64,000 nucleotides of DNA, from contig NZ_KB375281.1 of NCBI RefSeq assembly GCF_000336555.1, forward strand, positions 623,703-687,702, read 5' to 3'. Made by a program: the position numbers and the translations under genes. This stretch comes from Afipia clevelandensis ATCC 49720 (lineage in GTDB: Bacteria > Pseudomonadota > Alphaproteobacteria > Rhizobiales > Xanthobacteraceae). Of the stretch, positions 19,674 through 28,942 are shown piece after piece; position 1 is the first letter of the stretch, and each line of letters begins with the position of its first letter. The notes under the pieces are model-generated. The model saw only the letters and a list, made by a program, of their open reading frames with translations. It was not told where the DNA came from and did not search any database.

Positions 19674-21002
19674 ATGACAGTCACCGCCGTACCGACCGGA
19701 CAGGCCTCCACCCGGTCGCCCTGGTATTCGATCCTCTATGTCCAGGTCCTGATCGCCATCGCGCTCGGCATCCTGATCGGCCATTTCTACCCCGGCACGG
19801 GCAAGGCGCTGAAGCCGCTCGGCGACGGCTTCATTTCGCTGATCAAGATGATGATCGCGCCGGTGATCTTCTGCACAGTGGTGCATGGCATTTCCTCGAT
19901 GGGCGATCTCAAGCGCGTCGGCCGCGTGGGCCTGAAGTCGCTGTTCTATTTCGAGGTCGTCTCGACCATCGCGCTGGCGATCGGTCTGCTCGTTGGCGAA
20001 ATCATCCAGCCCGGCAATGGCTTCAACATCGACCTGGCGACGCTCGATCCAAAAGCGGTCGCGACCTACGTTCACAAGGCGAGCGAGGATGGAATCGTCG
20101 CGCATCTGATGGCGATTATTCCGAACAGTTTCATCGGCGCGCTGGCAAACGGCGACCTGCTGCAGGTCCTGCTGGTCTCGATCCTGTCGGGCTTCGCGAT
20201 TGCCTTTATGGGACCCGCGGGCGAACCCATCGCCCATGCCATCGACATGGCGGCGAAAGTTTTCTTCGGCGTGATCCGCATTATTGTGCGCGCCGCTCCG
20301 ATCGGCGCATTCGGCGCAATGGCCTTTACGGTCGGCGCCTATGGCCTCGGCGCGTTGTGGAATCTCGTGGCGCTGATCGGCACGTTCTACCTGACCAGCA
20401 TTCTGTTCGTCCTGTTTGTGCTCGGAGGCATCGCGCGGTTCGCGGGCTTCTCGATCCTGCGGTTCATCGCCTACATCAAGGATGAACTGCTGATCGTGCT
20501 GGGCACCAGTTCATCGGAGACGGTGCTGCCGAACATGATCACGAAGATGGAGCGGCTCGGCGCCTCGCGCGGCGTGGTCGGCCTCGTGATTCCGACCGGC
20601 TACAGCTTCAATCTCGACGGCACCAACATCTACATGACGCTGGCGACGCTGTTCCTGGCGCAGGCCACCAACACCCATCTGACGATCTGGCAGGAGCTTG
20701 GTATCCTCGGCGTGGCGATCGTCACGTCGAAAGGCGCGTCCGGCGTCACCGGCGCCGGATTCATCACGCTCGCGGCGACGCTGGCCATCGTGCCGGATAT
20801 TCCGATTGCCTCGCTCGCCATTCTGGTCGGCATCGACAAGTTCATGAGCGAATGCCGGGCGCTGACCAACCTGATCGGCAATGGCGTTGCGACGGTCGTG
20901 ATCAGCCGCTGGGAGGGCGAACTCGACAAGGACAAGCTGCACGAGGCGATGGCGCATCCCCTCGAACTCGGCGAGGAGCTGGAGCGGAATCCCGCCGCGT
21001 GA
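19674..21002 (+). CDS. dctA: C4-dicarboxylate transporter DctA
   Basis: A 442-residue sodium/proton:dicarboxylate symporter (DAACS family) for succinate, fumarate and malate. Hallmarks are [12 protein letters not shown] (hairpin 1), [19 protein letters not shown] (helix 7) and [19 protein letters not shown] (hairpin 2). The N-terminus and the first membrane span ([16 protein letters not shown]) match full-length DctA. No dctBD two-component pair is nearby, and I could not find a clean sigma-54 promoter in the 130 bases upstream. It is convergent with the PAS gene. Confidence 0.95.
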   Translation: MTVTAVPTGQASTRSPWYSILYVQVLIAIALGILIGHFYPGTGKALKPLGDGFISLIKMMIAPVIFCTVVHGISSMGDLKRVGRVGLKSLFYFEVVSTIALAIGLLVGEIIQPGNGFNIDLATLDPKAVATYVHKASEDGIVAHLMAIIPNSFIGALANGDLLQVLLVSILSGFAIAFMGPAGEPIAHAIDMAAKVFFGVIRIIVRAAPIGAFGAMAFTVGAYGLGALWNLVALIGTFYLTSILFVLFVLGGIARFAGFSILRFIAYIKDELLIVLGTSSSETVLPNMITKMERLGASRGVVGLVIPTGYSFNLDGTNIYMTLATLFLAQATNTHLTIWQELGILGVAIVTSKGASGVTGAGFITLAATLAIVPDIPIASLAILVGIDKFMSECRALTNLIGNGVATVVISRWEGELDKDKLHEAMAHPLELGEELERNPAA

Positions 21003-21017
21003 TCGCTTGCTGAGAAG

Positions 21018-21620
21018 CTAGACGAACTCGATGGTGTCGCCAGGCGCGATACGGCCCGGCAGCTTGTGATAGAGTTCGCGGTCGATGACTGAACGCAATT
21101 GATAAATCGGCAGCACGTCGTTCGCGCGCATCAGATTCCTGATCTCGAAGCTGCCGTCGTCGCTGATGGTTTTCAGCGATGCGAGAATGTGGGTCACGCC
21201 GGCGACATCGGAAAACGGCAGCAGCAGCCGTTCGTAATCCACCTTGCGCCCGTAAAGGTCATTGACCTTCGAGATGGTATAAACCGGCAGCCTTCGCCGG
21301 ACACATTCGAGATAGATTGGAACGACAATCGGCTCGAGCTTGGCGCCGACATATTCGTCAAGGTAGCGGCCCTGGCCGGTGGCGCCGTAGGCGTTCGCCA
21401 TCCGGGTGCCTTCGCTCTCGATCCGGAAGCGGGGGTGCTGTCCCGTGCCGTGAACCGTATAGGTCACAAGATCGGCGGCCTCTTCGGCGAAGCGTTCGGG
21501 GCGATATTCGTCGAAGCCGGGCAAGCGTTTATGGCGGGCATACAGCCGCAGCCAGACGTTCAAGAAATCTCGTTGCTTGATCGACTTTACGATGGCCGGA
21601 CCAGCGCCTTCAAATTCCAT
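21018..21620 (-). CDS. PAS-domain-like protein
   Basis: A 200-residue single-domain protein resembling the alphaproteobacterial PAS_5 group: the core runs LWLRLYARHKRLPGFDEY, then FRIESEGTRMANAYG and YERLLLPFSD, and ends in a short tail. No kinase, cyclase or HTH output domain is attached, so it could only act through a partner or as a ligand-binding protein. No signal peptide or membrane helix. It is divergent from the ABC importer operon, 339 bases away. Confidence 0.7.
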   Translation of the reverse strand: MEFEGAGPAIVKSIKQRDFLNVWLRLYARHKRLPGFDEYRPERFAEEAADLVTYTVHGTGQHPRFRIESEGTRMANAYGATGQGRYLDEYVGAKLEPIVVPIYLECVRRRLPVYTISKVNDLYGRKVDYERLLLPFSDVAGVTHILASLKTISDDGSFEIRNLMRANDVLPIYQLRSVIDRELYHKLPGRIAPGDTIEFV

Positions 21621-21959
21621 GACCGACGTCCTGAGCGGGGGTTAAGGAATGTCCTTGCCGCAATCATCGGTCTTTGGGCGAAATTTTTCATGAAGAGCTG
21701 AGATCGGCGGAAATTAGGCTTAACCGCTCGTTTATCGGGTTCCAGCGTTTGTGCGTATCCGGCTTAGGCCCCGGTGGACATTACAGATTTTGCGCGCTAC
21801 GCATAAATGGTGGGCAGCATTGCGGCTTGCGCAACACTAACGACCGATACATATTCCCGGCCGGATTGCCGGGGCGGCTGCCCCGGCTCAAGCGCCAGGG
21901 GCGGCGCAAATAAACGGCCACGCGCGAAAACCGCGCGAAGGCTGACAGGGGGAATTTGC
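21621..21959. other. Intergenic region before the ABC importer operon
   Basis: This 339-base gap holds the promoters of the PAS gene and the ABC operon. The only strong structure is a hairpin GCCGGGGC-GGCT-GCCCCGGC at 21868-21887, about 70 bases before the TTG start of the first ATPase gene, so it lies in the probable leader. A shorter GCGCG pair follows near 21922-21937. I see no ORF with a convincing ribosome site. Confidence 0.4.
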
Positions 21960-22715
21960 TTGTCTGATGAGTTTATCCTTGAAACCTCTGGGTTGACCAA
22001 GGAGTTCGCGGGCTTTGTGGCCGTGAGCGATGTCAATCTGAAGGTTCGCCGTGGGACCATCCACGCGCTGATCGGCCCGAACGGGGCCGGCAAGACCACC
22101 TGCTTCAATCTCTTGACCAAGTTCCTGCAGCCGACGCGCGGACAGATTCGCTACAAGGGGCAGGACATCACCGCGATGAAGCCGGCGGATGTGGCGCGGC
22201 TCGGCCTGGTCCGCTCGTTCCAGATTTCAGCGGTGTTTCCACACCTCACTGCAATGGAAAACGTGCGCGTCGCCCTGCAGCGCCAGCACGGCTCATCGTT
22301 CGATTTTTGGCGCTCGAAGGCGGTGCTCGATCAATACAACGCACGCGCGCGCGAACTGCTCGATGACGTCGGCCTGAGCGATTTCGCCAACACGCCGGCG
22401 GTGGAAATGCCGTATGGCCGCAAGCGCGCGCTGGAGATCGCCACTACGTTGGCGCTCGATCCGGAAATGATGCTGCTGGACGAGCCGATGGCCGGCATGG
22501 GACATGAGGACATCGACAAGGTCGCTGCGCTGATCAAGCGCATTTCGCAGAAGTACACGATCCTGATGGTCGAGCATAACCTCAACGTCGTCGCCAACCT
22601 GTCCGACACGATCACCGTGTTGACGCGCGGCAAGGTCCTGGCCGAGGGCGATTACGCCACGCTCACGAAGCATCCGCAGGTCAAGGAAGCCTATCTGGGA
22701 GCTGGCCATGAATAA
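21960..22715 (+). CDS. ABC transporter ATP-binding protein, LivG type
   Basis: A 251-residue ATPase of a branched-chain-amino-acid-type importer. Walker A is GPNGAGKTT and Walker B MMLLDEPMAGM, with the LivG hallmark AGM instead of EGL. The signature motif is degenerate (PYGRKRALEIAT in place of LSGGQ), which is usual for LivG subunits though RKR is unusual. The start is TTG 21960, set by CAGGGGGA six bases upstream; the frame also runs into the leader without a ribosome site. Its end overlaps the next gene by eight bases. Confidence 0.9.
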   Translation: MSDEFILETSGLTKEFAGFVAVSDVNLKVRRGTIHALIGPNGAGKTTCFNLLTKFLQPTRGQIRYKGQDITAMKPADVARLGLVRSFQISAVFPHLTAMENVRVALQRQHGSSFDFWRSKAVLDQYNARARELLDDVGLSDFANTPAVEMPYGRKRALEIATTLALDPEMMLLDEPMAGMGHEDIDKVAALIKRISQKYTILMVEHNLNVVANLSDTITVLTRGKVLAEGDYATLTKHPQVKEAYLGAGHE

Positions 22716-23436
22716 TCCAGCCAGCAACGCAGCAAGCTCGCCGGTTCTGACTGTCAAGAATCTGGAAGCCTGGTACGGCGAATCCCACATCCTGCACGGC
22801 ATGAACTTCGACGTTCGCCCAGGCGAGGTGGTGACGCTGCTCGGCCGAAACGGCGCGGGCAAGACATCGACGCTGAAGTCGGTGATGGGCCTGATCGGCA
22901 AGCGCACCGGCTCGGTAGCGTTCGAGGGCGCGGAACTGATCAAGCTGCCTGCGGAAAGAATCGCGCGGCTCGGAATCGCGTTCTGCCCGGAAGAACGCGG
23001 CATTTTCGCCAGCCTCGATGTGAAGGAAAACCTGCTGCTGCCGCCGGTGATCCGCAGCGGCGGCATGACGCTCGATCAGATCTTCGAGCTGTTTCCGAAC
23101 CTCAAGGAACGTCTTGGCAGCCAGGGCACCAAGCTCTCCGGTGGCGAGCAGCAAATGCTGGCGATTGCGCGCATCCTGCGCACTGGCGCACGCTTCCTGA
23201 TGCTGGACGAGCCGACCGAAGGTCTCGCGCCGGTCATTATTCAGCAAATCGGCAAGATGATCGCGAGGCTGAAACAGGAAGGGTTCACCATCCTTCTCGT
23301 CGAGCAGAACTTTCGCTTCGCTTCGACCGTCGCGGATCGATTCTACATTGTCGAACATGGCAAGATCATTGACACGTTCGCCAATTCCGAACTCCAGGCC
23401 AACATGGAGAAACTGCACACCTATCTCGGCGTGTAA
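22708..23436 (+). CDS. ABC transporter ATP-binding protein, LivF type
   Basis: A 242-residue partner ATPase. It has Walker A GRNGAGKTS, an orthodox LSGGEQQMLAIAR signature and Walker B FLMLDEPTEGLAP, the EGLAP form of LivF. With the overlapping LivG-type subunit it makes the asymmetric ATPase pair that powers the importer in the inner membrane. The ABC signature on LivF faces the Walker A of LivG, so the degenerate signature of the partner leaves one canonical site. Confidence 0.92.
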   Translation: MNNPASNAASSPVLTVKNLEAWYGESHILHGMNFDVRPGEVVTLLGRNGAGKTSTLKSVMGLIGKRTGSVAFEGAELIKLPAERIARLGIAFCPEERGIFASLDVKENLLLPPVIRSGGMTLDQIFELFPNLKERLGSQGTKLSGGEQQMLAIARILRTGARFLMLDEPTEGLAPVIIQQIGKMIARLKQEGFTILLVEQNFRFASTVADRFYIVEHGKIIDTFANSELQANMEKLHTYLGV

Positions 23437-23512
23437 AACGGCAACCAGAACGACAAGAAAAGCCCAAGAGTAGCAAGCGCCGTCAATCGAGCGGCATCCA
23501 GGAGGGAAAACC

Positions 23513-24733
23513 ATGAAAACAACGATTTCGGCACTCATGCTGGGGACCGCGCTGATCGTCGGCGCAGGAACCGGCGCCTTCGCGCAGGATAAGGTCGTCA
23601 AGATCGGCAACCTGACGGATATGTCGGGTCTCTACGCCGACGTGGGCGGACCCGGTTCGACCACCGCCGCGGAAATGGCGATCGAGGATTCCGGCCTGAC
23701 CAAGAAAGGCTGGAAGATCGACCTCATCTCTGCAGACCATCAGAACAAGCCTGACGTCGGCACCACGACCGCACGTCAGTGGATCGACGTTGAAAAGGTC
23801 GACGTGATCGTTGACGTGCTGAACTCCGGCGTCGCGCTCGCGGTGAAGAACGTCGTGACCGAGAAGAACTCGATCATGATCAATTCCGGCGCGGCGTCGT
23901 CGGATCTGACCAACGCGCAGTGCTCGCCGAACGTGGTCCACTGGACCTACGACACCTACATGCTCGCGAACAGCACCGGCACCGCGCTGGTGAAGGCGGG
24001 CGGCGACACCTGGTTCTTCCTGACCGCCGACTACGCATTCGGCGCCGCGCTCGAGCGTGACACCACGGCGGCCGTCACCAAGGCCGGCGGCAAAGTGCTC
24101 GGCAGCGTCAAGCATCCGCTCAACTCGTCGGACTTCTCGTCGTTCCTGCTGCAGGCGCAGGCGTCGAAGGCCAAGATCGTCGGTCTTGCGAATGCCGGTG
24201 GCGACACCACCAATTCGATCAAGCAGGCGGCGGAATTCGGCATCGTCAAGGGCGGACAGAAGCTGGCCGGCATGCTGATGTTCATCAGCGACGTCAACTC
24301 GCTGGGCCTGAATGTCGCGCAGGGCCTGAACTTCACCGAGACGTTCTACTGGGACATGAACGACCAGACCCGCGCCTTCTCCAAGCGTTACGCGGCGCGC
24401 GCTAAGAACAAAGCCATGCCGACCATGGTGCAGGCGGGCGTCTATTCCGGCCTGTTGCATTACTTCAAGGCCCTCGAAGCGCTCGGCGGCAACCCGCATG
24501 ACGGCAAGAAGGTCGTGGAGAAGATGAAGTCCATGCCGACCGACGATGCGCTGTTCGGCAAGGGCACCATCGAACCCAACGGCCGCGCGCTCCATCCGGC
24601 CTATCTGTTCGAGGTGAAGAAGCCGTCGGAGTCGAAGGGTCCTTGGGACTATTACAAGCTGGTTGGCACCACGCCGGCCGACAAGGCCTTCCGGCCGCTG
24701 TCGGAAAGCGTCTGCCCGCTGGTGAAGAAGTAA
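23513..24733 (+). CDS. ABC transporter substrate-binding protein, LivK-like
   Basis: A 406-residue periplasmic binding protein. A Sec signal peptide (MKTTISALMLGTALIVGAG, cleavage likely after AFA at 24) precedes the mature KVVKIGNLTDMSGLYADVG, typical of the Peripla_BP_6 family that binds branched-chain amino acids, amides, urea or aromatic acids. Residues MINSGAASSDLTNAQCSPN line the hinge. SD AGGAGGG is eight bases before the ATG. A strong stem-loop follows the stop at 24742-24766, as often seen after binding-protein genes. The ligand cannot be named. Confidence 0.92.
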   Translation: MKTTISALMLGTALIVGAGTGAFAQDKVVKIGNLTDMSGLYADVGGPGSTTAAEMAIEDSGLTKKGWKIDLISADHQNKPDVGTTTARQWIDVEKVDVIVDVLNSGVALAVKNVVTEKNSIMINSGAASSDLTNAQCSPNVVHWTYDTYMLANSTGTALVKAGGDTWFFLTADYAFGAALERDTTAAVTKAGGKVLGSVKHPLNSSDFSSFLLQAQASKAKIVGLANAGGDTTNSIKQAAEFGIVKGGQKLAGMLMFISDVNSLGLNVAQGLNFTETFYWDMNDQTRAFSKRYAARAKNKAMPTMVQAGVYSGLLHYFKALEALGGNPHDGKKVVEKMKSMPTDDALFGKGTIEPNGRALHPAYLFEVKKPSESKGPWDYYKLVGTTPADKAFRPLSESVCPLVKK

Positions 24734-24741
24734 TCGCGATC

Positions 24742-24766
24742 GCCCGGCGGCCTCGCGCCGCCGGGC
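24742..24766 (+). terminator. Stem-loop after the binding-protein gene (mRNA-stabilising or attenuating)
   Basis: A perfect 10-bp stem, GCCCGGCGGC (24742-24751) and GCCGCCGGGC (24757-24766), with loop CTCGC and no T-run after it. Located eight bases past the stop and inside the operon. This position suggests partial termination or protection of the upstream mRNA, giving excess binding protein over permease. Confidence 0.7.
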
Positions 24767-24817
24767 ATCCTCTTGCAAGACTCTATCTGACTATCTGAGC
24801 GCGAAAGAACCGGTACG

Positions 24818-25681
24818 ATGCAAGCTCTCTACGCCCAGCTTCTGGTTGGACTGATCAACGGCTCGTTTTACGCGCTGCTAAGTCTCGGGCTGGCCGTGAT
24901 TTTCGGAATGCTGAACATCATCAACTTCGCGCATGGCGCGCTGTATATGATGGGCGCGTTCGTCGCGTATTTCCTGCTGAACCTGTTCGGTATCAACTAC
25001 TGGTGGGCGTTGCTTCTGGCGCCGCTGATCGTGGGCGCCTTCGGCATTCTGCTCGAGCGCACCATGCTGCAATGGCTGACGGGTCTCGATCATCTCTATG
25101 GCCTGCTGCTGACCTTCGGCCTCGCGCTGATCATCCAGGGCTTGTTCCAGAATTATTTCGGCTCCTCCGGCCTGCCGTATGCCATCCCCGATCTGCTGAA
25201 GGGCGGCGTGAATCTCGGCTTTATGTATCTGCCGATCTATCGCGGCTGGGTGGTCGTCTTCTCGCTCGTGGTCTGCATCGCCACTTGGTTCCTCATCGAA
25301 AAGACCCGCCTTGGCGCCTATCTGCGCGCCGCGACGGAAAATCCGACGCTGGTGCGCGCCTTCGGCATCAATGTGCCGCGCATGATCACGCTGACCTACG
25401 GCCTCGGCGTCGGTCTTGCCGCACTCGCCGGTGTGCTCTCCGCGCCGATCAATCAGGTCCGTCCGCTGATGGGCGCGGACCTGATCATCGTGGTGTTCGC
25501 GGTGGTCGTGATCGGCGGAATGGGGTCGATCATGGGCTCGATCATCACCGGCTTTGCGCTCGGCGTGATCGAGGGCCTGACCAAGTATTTTTATCCCGAG
25601 GCGTCCAACACCGTGGTTTTCGTGCTGATGGTGCTGGTGCTTCTCGTAAAGCCGACTGGACTGACGGGGCGGGCAAATTAA
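24818..25681 (+). CDS. ABC transporter permease, LivH type
   Basis: A 287-residue inner-membrane permease with about eight helices. MLNIINFAHGALYMMGAF near the N-terminus and VVVIGGMGSIMGSIITGFALG near the C-terminus are the conserved LivH segments; the second is the coupling-loop region that contacts the ATPases. It begins 84 bases after the binding-protein stop and ends one base before the next permease gene. Confidence 0.92.
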   Translation: MQALYAQLLVGLINGSFYALLSLGLAVIFGMLNIINFAHGALYMMGAFVAYFLLNLFGINYWWALLLAPLIVGAFGILLERTMLQWLTGLDHLYGLLLTFGLALIIQGLFQNYFGSSGLPYAIPDLLKGGVNLGFMYLPIYRGWVVVFSLVVCIATWFLIEKTRLGAYLRAATENPTLVRAFGINVPRMITLTYGLGVGLAALAGVLSAPINQVRPLMGADLIIVVFAVVVIGGMGSIMGSIITGFALGVIEGLTKYFYPEASNTVVFVLMVLVLLVKPTGLTGRAN

Positions 25682-25682
25682 C

Positions 25683-26648
25683 ATGACAACGATCACTGAC
25701 AACGCCGTTCCCGTGAAGGGCCGCACCAGCGACGAAATGATCGCCTTCGTCGTCATGACAGTGCTGCTGGCCATTGTGCCGCTGACCGGGATCTATCCTT
25801 ACTTCGTGATGCAGGCCCTGTGCTTCGCGCTGTTCGCCTGCGCCTTCAACCTGCTGATCGGATATGGCGGTCTGCTGTCGTTCGGCCACGCCATGTTCCT
25901 CGGCACTGCGGGTTATGTGTCGGCGCATGCGCTCAAGGTCTGGGGTCTTTCGCCTGAACTCGGAATCATCGCCGGCGTTGCGGCAGCCTGCGCGCTGAGT
26001 GTGGTGACCGGCCTGATCGCGATCCGCCGTCAGGGCATCTATTTCGCCATGATCACGCTGGCCTTGTCGCAGCTTCTGTTCTTCATCTATCTGCAGACGC
26101 CGTTCACCCACGGCGAAGACGGCATCCAGGGCATCCCGCAGGGCATGATGTTCGGCGTGTTCGACCTCTCGAAGCCGACCACGCTGTATTACGTGGTGAT
26201 GGTGATCTTCCTGCTTGGCTTCCTGCTGATCTACCGCGCCATCAACTCGCCGTTCGGCGAGGTGCTGAAGTCGATCCGCGAGAACGAGCAGCGCGCCATT
26301 TCGCTGGGCTACAAGACCGACCAGTACAAGCTGCTGGCCTTTATCCTGTCCGGAACGCTGGCAGGTCTGGCAGGGGCGGTGAAGGTATTCGTGGCGCAGA
26401 ACGCCTCGCTCACCGACGTCCACTGGACCATGTCCGGCGAAGTGGTGCTGATGACTCTGGTCGGGGGTCTTGGATCCGTGTTCGGGCCGGTGGTCGGCGC
26501 CTTCGTGATCATCGCCATGCAGCAGTATCTGGCCGGTTTCGGCCAGTGGGTGACGGTGATTCAGGGCGCGATTTTCGTGATTTGTGTGCTGACCTTCCGG
26601 CGCGGTGTCATCGGCGAAATCGCCCATTTCTTCAAGCGATCGCTCTAA
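25683..26648 (+). CDS. ABC transporter permease, LivM type
   Basis: A 321-residue permease that pairs with the LivH-type subunit. The LIGYGGLLSFGHAMFLGTAGY segment and TLVGGLGSVFGPVVGAF coupling region identify it; IRENEQRAISLGYKTDQYK is the usual cytoplasmic loop. It closes a five-gene operon in the unusual order ATPase, ATPase, binding protein, permease, permease. Four transport parts and the binding protein are all present, so the importer is complete. Confidence 0.92.
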   Translation: MTTITDNAVPVKGRTSDEMIAFVVMTVLLAIVPLTGIYPYFVMQALCFALFACAFNLLIGYGGLLSFGHAMFLGTAGYVSAHALKVWGLSPELGIIAGVAAACALSVVTGLIAIRRQGIYFAMITLALSQLLFFIYLQTPFTHGEDGIQGIPQGMMFGVFDLSKPTTLYYVVMVIFLLGFLLIYRAINSPFGEVLKSIRENEQRAISLGYKTDQYKLLAFILSGTLAGLAGAVKVFVAQNASLTDVHWTMSGEVVLMTLVGGLGSVFGPVVGAFVIIAMQQYLAGFGQWVTVIQGAIFVICVLTFRRGVIGEIAHFFKRSL

Positions 26649-26783
26649 CCGCCAGATTTTTCAGGCCTTCCGGCCCGCACAAAACAGTGGATGACCGGTG
26701 CAAATGCGCCGGTCGCTGCCTGTTGGCCTGCAAACCGGTTTATGACAGATATGTGACAAATTCTGTCGTGCCGGAGAACGATC

Positions 26784-27428
26784 ATGCTGGGCTGGTTTCG
26801 TAAGCTGCTTCCTCGGGAGGAGCGGTTTTTCGACCTGTTCGCCCGGCATTCCCAGGCGGTGGTGCAGGGCGCCGAGGCGCTGGAAGGCATGATGCGCGGC
26901 GGGGAGGAGACCCCGGTCTACTGCCAGCGCGTCAACCAGTATGAGAACGACGCCGACCAGATCACGCGCGAAGTTCTCACCGCCGTCCGCCGCACATTCA
27001 TTACCCCGTTCGACCGCGGCGATATCAAAAATCTCATCACCTCGATGGACGACGCCATCGACCAGATGCAGCAGACCGCCAAGGCGGTGATGCTGTTCGA
27101 GGTGCGCAGCTTCGAGCCGCCGATGCGCGAGATCGGCGCCATCCTTGTTCAGTGCGCCAATCTTGTCGGCAAGGCTGTCCCGCTGATGCAGGCGATGGGG
27201 GACAACGTCACCACGCTGACGGCGCTCACCGAGGAAATCACCCGCCTGGAAGGCCGTGTGGACGATCTCAATGATATCGGCCTGAAGGAGCTTTTCCTCA
27301 AGCACCGCGACGGCAATACGATGGACTTCGTGGTCGGCGCGGAAATCTACAAGCATCTGGAAAAGGTCGCCGACCGCTTCGACGACGTCGCGAACGAGAT
27401 CAACAGCATCGTGATCGAACAGGTTTAG
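26784..27428 (+). CDS. DUF47 (PhoU-like) Pit accessory protein
   Basis: A 214-residue all-helical protein of the DUF47/PhoU-like family (LRKLLPREERFFDLFARHS-type opening, seen here as KLLPREERFFDLFARHSQ; YKHLEKVADRFDDVANEIN near the end, whose E/D pattern binds metal in PhoU). Its gene precedes pit by nine bases. In this arrangement the protein is thought to adjust or support the low-affinity phosphate transporter. GGAGAAC stands before the ATG. It is a separate unit from the ABC operon, 135 bases upstream. Confidence 0.9.
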   Translation: MLGWFRKLLPREERFFDLFARHSQAVVQGAEALEGMMRGGEETPVYCQRVNQYENDADQITREVLTAVRRTFITPFDRGDIKNLITSMDDAIDQMQQTAKAVMLFEVRSFEPPMREIGAILVQCANLVGKAVPLMQAMGDNVTTLTALTEEITRLEGRVDDLNDIGLKELFLKHRDGNTMDFVVGAEIYKHLEKVADRFDDVANEINSIVIEQV

Positions 27429-27437
27429 GGCCGCGTC

Positions 27438-28448
27438 GTGGATGCATCGCTCGCTTTCCCCATCCTGATCGGACTGATCGCCGTCGCGCTGCTGTTCGAT
27501 TTTCTGAACGGCCTGCACGACGCGGCCAACTCCATTGCCACGATTGTGTCGACCCGCGTTCTGCGGCCGCAATATGCCGTCGCATGGGCGGCGTTCTTCA
27601 ACTTCATCGCGTTTGCCGTGTTCGGCCTGCATGTGGCGCAGACCATCGGCACCGGGATTATCCATCCCGAGGTGATCGACGCGCATGTGATCTTCGCCGC
27701 GCTGATCGGCGCCATCGTTTGGAACCTGGTCACCTGGGGCCTCGGTATGCCGTCGAGCAGTTCGCACGCGCTGATCGGCGGATTGCTGGGGGCCGGGATG
27801 GCGAAGGCCGGCATTTCGGTGGCGGTGTGGAGCGGCCTGTCGAAAACGCTGCTCGCCATTGTGTTGTCGCCGCTGGTCGGTTTTCTGCTGGCGCTGCTTC
27901 TGACGGCCATCGTCTCATGGGCGTCCGTCCGGTCCACGCCGTTCGCGGTCGATCGCGCGTTTCGCATTTTGCAGTTTGCGTCCGCCTCGCTGTATTCGCT
28001 CGGCCATGGCGGCAACGACGCGCAGAAGACCATGGGCATCATTGCCGTGCTGCTGTACTCGCAGGGCTATCTCGGCAACGAATTCAGCGTGCCGTTCTGG
28101 GTGGTGATCGCCTGTCAGGCCGCGATGGCGCTCGGCACGCTGATGGGCGGCTGGCGTATCGTGCGCACCATGGGCCTGCGCATCACCAAGCTGACGCCGA
28201 TGCAGGGCTTCTGCGCCGAGACCGGCGGCGCGGCGACGCTGTTCGCCGCGACCTTCCTCGGCATCCCGGTGTCCACAACCCACACCATCACCGGCGCGAT
28301 TGTCGGCGTCGGCGCCGCACGCCGCGTTTCGGCGGTGCGCTGGAACGTGGCAAGCTCGATTGTCTGGGCCTGGATCTTCACGATCCCGGCCGCCGCGCTG
28401 GTGGCCGCTGCGACCTACTACGCAACCACTCTGGTCGGATGGAAGTAG
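27438..28448 (+). CDS. pit: Inorganic phosphate transporter, Pit family
   Basis: A 336-residue low-affinity phosphate:proton (metal-phosphate) symporter. The two inverted PiT signatures are clear: FLNGLHDAANSIATIVSTR at about residue 20 and GHGGNDAQKTMGIIAVLL in the second half. The start is a GTG at 27438. It is likely translated from the DUF47 transcript, nine bases behind its stop. It converges with gdx; a GCGGCT-TGTC-AGCCGC hairpin (28451-28466) between them has no T-run and is only a weak terminator. Confidence 0.93.
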   Translation: MDASLAFPILIGLIAVALLFDFLNGLHDAANSIATIVSTRVLRPQYAVAWAAFFNFIAFAVFGLHVAQTIGTGIIHPEVIDAHVIFAALIGAIVWNLVTWGLGMPSSSSHALIGGLLGAGMAKAGISVAVWSGLSKTLLAIVLSPLVGFLLALLLTAIVSWASVRSTPFAVDRAFRILQFASASLYSLGHGGNDAQKTMGIIAVLLYSQGYLGNEFSVPFWVVIACQAAMALGTLMGGWRIVRTMGLRITKLTPMQGFCAETGGAATLFAATFLGIPVSTTHTITGAIVGVGAARRVSAVRWNVASSIVWAWIFTIPAAALVAAATYYATTLVGWK

Positions 28449-28466
28449 CGGCGGCTTGTCAGCCGC

Positions 28467-28781
28467 TCAGGCCACGACCTTGAGGCCGATGATGCCTGCA
28501 ACGATCAGCCCGATGCAGGCGATACGCAGCGCGGTCGCCGGATCGCCGAAAAGCCAGATGCCGAGGATAGCGGTTCCGACCGAACCGATCCCGGTCCAGA
28601 CCGCGTAGGCGGTGCCGACCGGCAGCGTTTTCAGCGAGAGACCGAGCAGGGCGACGCTGGCAATCATGCTGGCAATCGTCAATACCGACGGCATCAGCCT
28701 GGTGAAGCCTTCGGTGTATTTCAGCCCGACGGCCCAGCCGATCTCCAGCAAACCCGCAATAAACAGCATCGACCACGCCAT
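28467..28781 (-). CDS. gdx: Guanidinium exporter Gdx (SugE), small multidrug resistance family
   Basis: A 104-residue four-helix SMR protein of the Gdx/SugE subgroup, which exports guanidinium in exchange for protons as a dual-topology dimer. Glu13 in [17 protein letters not shown] is the ion-binding residue, and [17 protein letters not shown] is the SMR signature. SD GGAGGAG is seven bases before the ATG. Two ACGR-loop hairpins upstream form a guanidine-II riboswitch, which independently supports guanidinium rather than drugs as the substrate. No carboxylase or hydrolase for guanidine is adjacent. Confidence 0.94.
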   Translation of the reverse strand: MAWSMLFIAGLLEIGWAVGLKYTEGFTRLMPSVLTIASMIASVALLGLSLKTLPVGTAYAVWTGIGSVGTAILGIWLFGDPATALRIACIGLIVAGIIGLKVVA

Positions 28782-28788
28782 GGCCTAA

Positions 28789-28847
28789 CTCCTCCATAGC
28801 AGGGCCGTCCCTGCGGATCATGTGGGGTGAATCGAGGTCGTCCTCGA
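28789..28847 (-). promoter_or_regulatory. Guanidine-II (mini-ykkC) riboswitch controlling gdx
   Basis: Read on the minus strand: hairpin TCGAGG-ACGA-CCTCGA (28847-28832), a 17-base linker, then hairpin GCAGGG-ACGG-CCCTGC (28814-28799), and three bases later the ribosome binding site GGAGGAG (28795-28789). Two short stems each capped by ACGR and placed next to the Shine-Dalgarno of a sugE/gdx gene is the defining architecture of the guanidine-II class. The layout suggests translational control, with guanidine-induced loop-loop pairing freeing the ribosome site. Confidence 0.92.
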
Positions 28848-28942
28848 CGATCCGAAACATGCACCAAGAACAAAGAAGATGCAAGTGCATGGAAATCAAA
28901 TACCCTTGATCCTGCCGCGTTTCTTTGTCACACGCTCGCACC

